A stretch of 31,592 nt of DNA. Origin: CAYLHS01 sp964496205. GTDB lineage: Bacteria > Actinomycetota > Acidimicrobiia > Spongiisociales > UBA4744. The notes beneath the pieces were generated by a model. It was not told the DNA's origin. It ran no database searches and saw nothing but the letters and a program-made list of their open reading frames with translations. Shown here one piece after another: positions 30,079 through 31,592 of this stretch (position 1 is the first letter of the stretch; every line of letters begins with the position of its first letter). The stretch is from NCBI GenBank assembly GCA_964496205.1, contig CAZBXV010000024.1, positions 1 through 31,592 of the forward strand. Reading direction: 5' to 3'. The translations under genes and the position numbers were made by a program.

Positions 30079-31517
30079 CGGTGCGAGTTCGCATCGCCCC
30101 GTCTCCGACGGGGCTGCTTCACATCGGCAACCTGCGGTCGGCACTTTTCAACTGGCTGTTCGCTCGTCACGAAGGCGGCGTGTTCATCTTTCGCGTCGAC
30201 GACACGGATACGGCACGTTCGGAACCCGAGTACGAGCAAGACGCCCGCGAGAGTCTCGAATGGCTCGGCCTGGACTGGGACGAGGGTGTGGGAATCGGAG
30301 GTCCGCACGGGACCTACCGGCAGTCTGACCGTATGGACCGATACCACGAGGTGGCCGAGATGTTGCTGTCCGAGGGGCGTGCCTACTGGTGTTTCTGCAC
30401 CTCGGAAGAGTTGCAGACGCGGCGCGAGGCGGCTCGAGCCGAAGGTGGCAGCTCGGGCTACGACGGGCTGTGTCGAGGGATCGATCCAGACGTGGCCGCC
30501 GAGCGCAAGGCCGCGGGGGAGCCGGCGGTCCTGAGGCTGAAGATTCCCCGGCCGGGAGAGACAACCTTCACCGACCTGGTGCGGGGTGAGATGCGGTTCG
30601 ATCACGACTCTGTGGATGATTTCGTCTTGCTGCGGTCCGACGGATCACCGACTTATCACCTCGCGTCGACGGTCGATGATGTCGACTATGAGATCACCCA
30701 TGTGGCGCGTGGTGAGGATCTGCTGTCGTCCACGCCGAAGCACATTCTGCTGACGCAGGCGCTTGGAGCTCCGGTAGCCACCTACGCGCACCTGCCGCTG
30801 CTGTTCGGTCCTGATGGCCGCAAACTGTCAAAGCGGCACGGCGACGTCTCGGTACGTGCGTACCGTGATCAGGGGGTGTTGTCCGAGGCGATGTTCAACT
30901 ACCTGGCGCTGCTCGGATGGTCGTACGAACCGGACGTGACCGTGTTCACGAGGGATCAGGCCGTCGAGCGATTCAGTCTCGCCGATGTGTCAAAGAACCC
31001 GGCGGTGTTCGATCCAGTGAAGCTCGAGTGGATGAACGGCGTGTACATCAGGGGACTCGACCGATCCGATTTCGTGAAGCGATCGGTCCCGTTCGTCGAG
31101 GAATCCCTGGGACGCCCGTTGACCGAGACCGAGATCGGCCAGTTCGACGCGCTCGCGACCGATGTGCAGGAGCGGGTCAAGTCACTCACCGAGGTGCCGC
31201 CAATGGTGCGGTTCTTGTACAACGTCGACTACGACGAGAAGTCCTGGCAGAAGGTGCTCGGTCACGAGCGAGCGCCGGAGGTTCTGGCCGCTGCCGCCGG
31301 GATTCTTGGGGACGTGGACGTGTGGGAACACGATGAGATCGAGCAGGCGCTTCGCGGCATGTTGGAACGTCTCGAGATCGGTGCCCGCAGGGGACTCCAG
31401 CCGATTCGAGTCGCCGTGACAGGGTCGTCGGTGAGTCCACCGTTGTTCGAGTCGCTCGCGGTGCTCGGCAAGGAAGAGTCGCTGCGCAGGCTCCGCGACG
31501 TGCACGAACGTCTGTAG
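30075..31517 (+). CDS. gltX: Glutamyl-tRNA synthetase (GltX)
   Basis: A 480-residue class I synthetase charging tRNA with glutamate. The HIGH motif appears as SPTGLLHIGN (9-18). The KMSKS motif appears as KLSKRHG from Lys250. A CFCTSEEL segment (about 108-115) lies in the connecting region, and the C-terminal helical anticodon-binding domain follows. Because GatCAB is encoded in the same window, the enzyme is probably non-discriminating, charging both tRNA-Glu and tRNA-Gln, unless a second GluRS or a GlnRS exists. The start overlaps the FAH-family stop (ATGA). A tRNA-Glu gene follows 48 bp later. Confidence 0.97.
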   Translation: MTVRVRIAPSPTGLLHIGNLRSALFNWLFARHEGGVFIFRVDDTDTARSEPEYEQDARESLEWLGLDWDEGVGIGGPHGTYRQSDRMDRYHEVAEMLLSEGRAYWCFCTSEELQTRREAARAEGGSSGYDGLCRGIDPDVAAERKAAGEPAVLRLKIPRPGETTFTDLVRGEMRFDHDSVDDFVLLRSDGSPTYHLASTVDDVDYEITHVARGEDLLSSTPKHILLTQALGAPVATYAHLPLLFGPDGRKLSKRHGDVSVRAYRDQGVLSEAMFNYLALLGWSYEPDVTVFTRDQAVERFSLADVSKNPAVFDPVKLEWMNGVYIRGLDRSDFVKRSVPFVEESLGRPLTETEIGQFDALATDVQERVKSLTEVPPMVRFLYNVDYDEKSWQKVLGHERAPEVLAAAAGILGDVDVWEHDEIEQALRGMLERLEIGARRGLQPIRVAVTGSSVSPPLFESLAVLGKEESLRRLRDVHERL

Positions 31518-31549
31518 CGCTCGGAGTGTCGACCTGTCGGCCGGTCGCC

Positions 31550-31555
31550 TATCAT
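31550..31555 (+). promoter_or_regulatory. Candidate -10 box of the tRNA-Glu gene
   Basis: TATCAT, 10 nt before the mature tRNA 5' end. A weak TCGACC at 31529-31534 with a 15-bp spacer could be the -35 box. This suggests transcription separate from gltX. Confidence 0.5.
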
Positions 31556-31565
31556 GCCTCCGTCC

Positions 31566-31592
31566 GGCCCCGTCGTCCAGCGGCCTAGGACG
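31566..31592 (+). tRNA. tRNA-Glu, 5' part (truncated by window end)
   Basis: The last 27 nt fit the 5' part of a tRNA: acceptor strand GGCCCCG, T8, a GTCC/GGAC D-stem (31575-31578 with 31588-31591), and a D-loop with A14 and GG. The start GGCCCCGTCGTC and loop AGCGGCCTAGGACG are characteristic of bacterial tRNA-Glu. The anticodon lies beyond the window, so isotype is inferred from these bases and the gltX neighbour. Confidence 0.85.

Overview
This 31.6-kb window is a gene-dense, high-GC bacterial chromosome segment, almost certainly from an Actinomycetota member. An Acidimicrobiia-like or other deep actinobacterial lineage is my best guess, but that is inference. The support is GC-rich codon use, many apparently leaderless genes (a -10 box 6-9 nt before the start codon), an F420/deazaflavin-type nitroreductase, an indirect-amidation GatCAB system, and an FAH-family/gltX gene pair with serA and ilvE nearby, an order familiar from mycobacteria. 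I see no phage, insertion sequence, CRISPR array or defence island.

Layout. 81-2468: rpiB diverges from a secreted SpoIID/LytB-domain protein, followed by a NifU-type Fe-S scaffold domain protein. 2469-2730: spacer with a hairpin, 7-bp phased repeats and a palindromic module. 2731-5149: MeaB-type GTPase, enoyl-CoA hydratase, TetR regulator. 5174-9348: cysteine desulfurase, mnmA (these two make 2-thiouridine in tRNA) and ligA. 9368-12344: dapC-dapD-dapE, the succinylase arm of lysine/diaminopimelate synthesis, with overlapping genes. 12401-14375 (minus): dodecin, a repeat-filled 409-bp spacer and glgA. 14444-18250: gatC-gatA-gatB plus a HAD phosphatase, all overlapping. 18441-21046 (minus): DrrAB-like ABC exporter and a PadR regulator, with dyad sequences between them. 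21213-23931: a 46-residue membrane peptide, a UspA protein (minus), serA and a nitroreductase. 23932-25910 (minus): pgpA coupled to a divergent LysA-fold decarboxylase. 25969-31592: S9 peptidase, ilvE, a conserved unknown protein, FAH-family enzyme, gltX, and the first 27 nt of a tRNA-Glu cut by the window end.

Functional themes are Fe-S/sulfur transfer and tRNA thiolation, diaminopimelate and branched-chain/serine amino-acid synthesis, and Glu/Gln-tRNA supply: gltX and tRNA-Glu provide Glu-tRNA, and GatCAB converts the mischarged form to Gln-tRNA.

No obviously new multi-gene system is present; most genes are housekeeping. The least explained material is intergenic: (i) CAG/CTG units phased every 7 bp (sometimes 8) in at least seven blocks, and (ii) three diverged copies of one palindromic module (2601-2670, 12887-12941, 18282-18350) whose inner hairpin differs in sequence but keeps its pairing. 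These co-occur in three spacers. The divergent decarboxylase at 23932-25470 is the most unusual protein.
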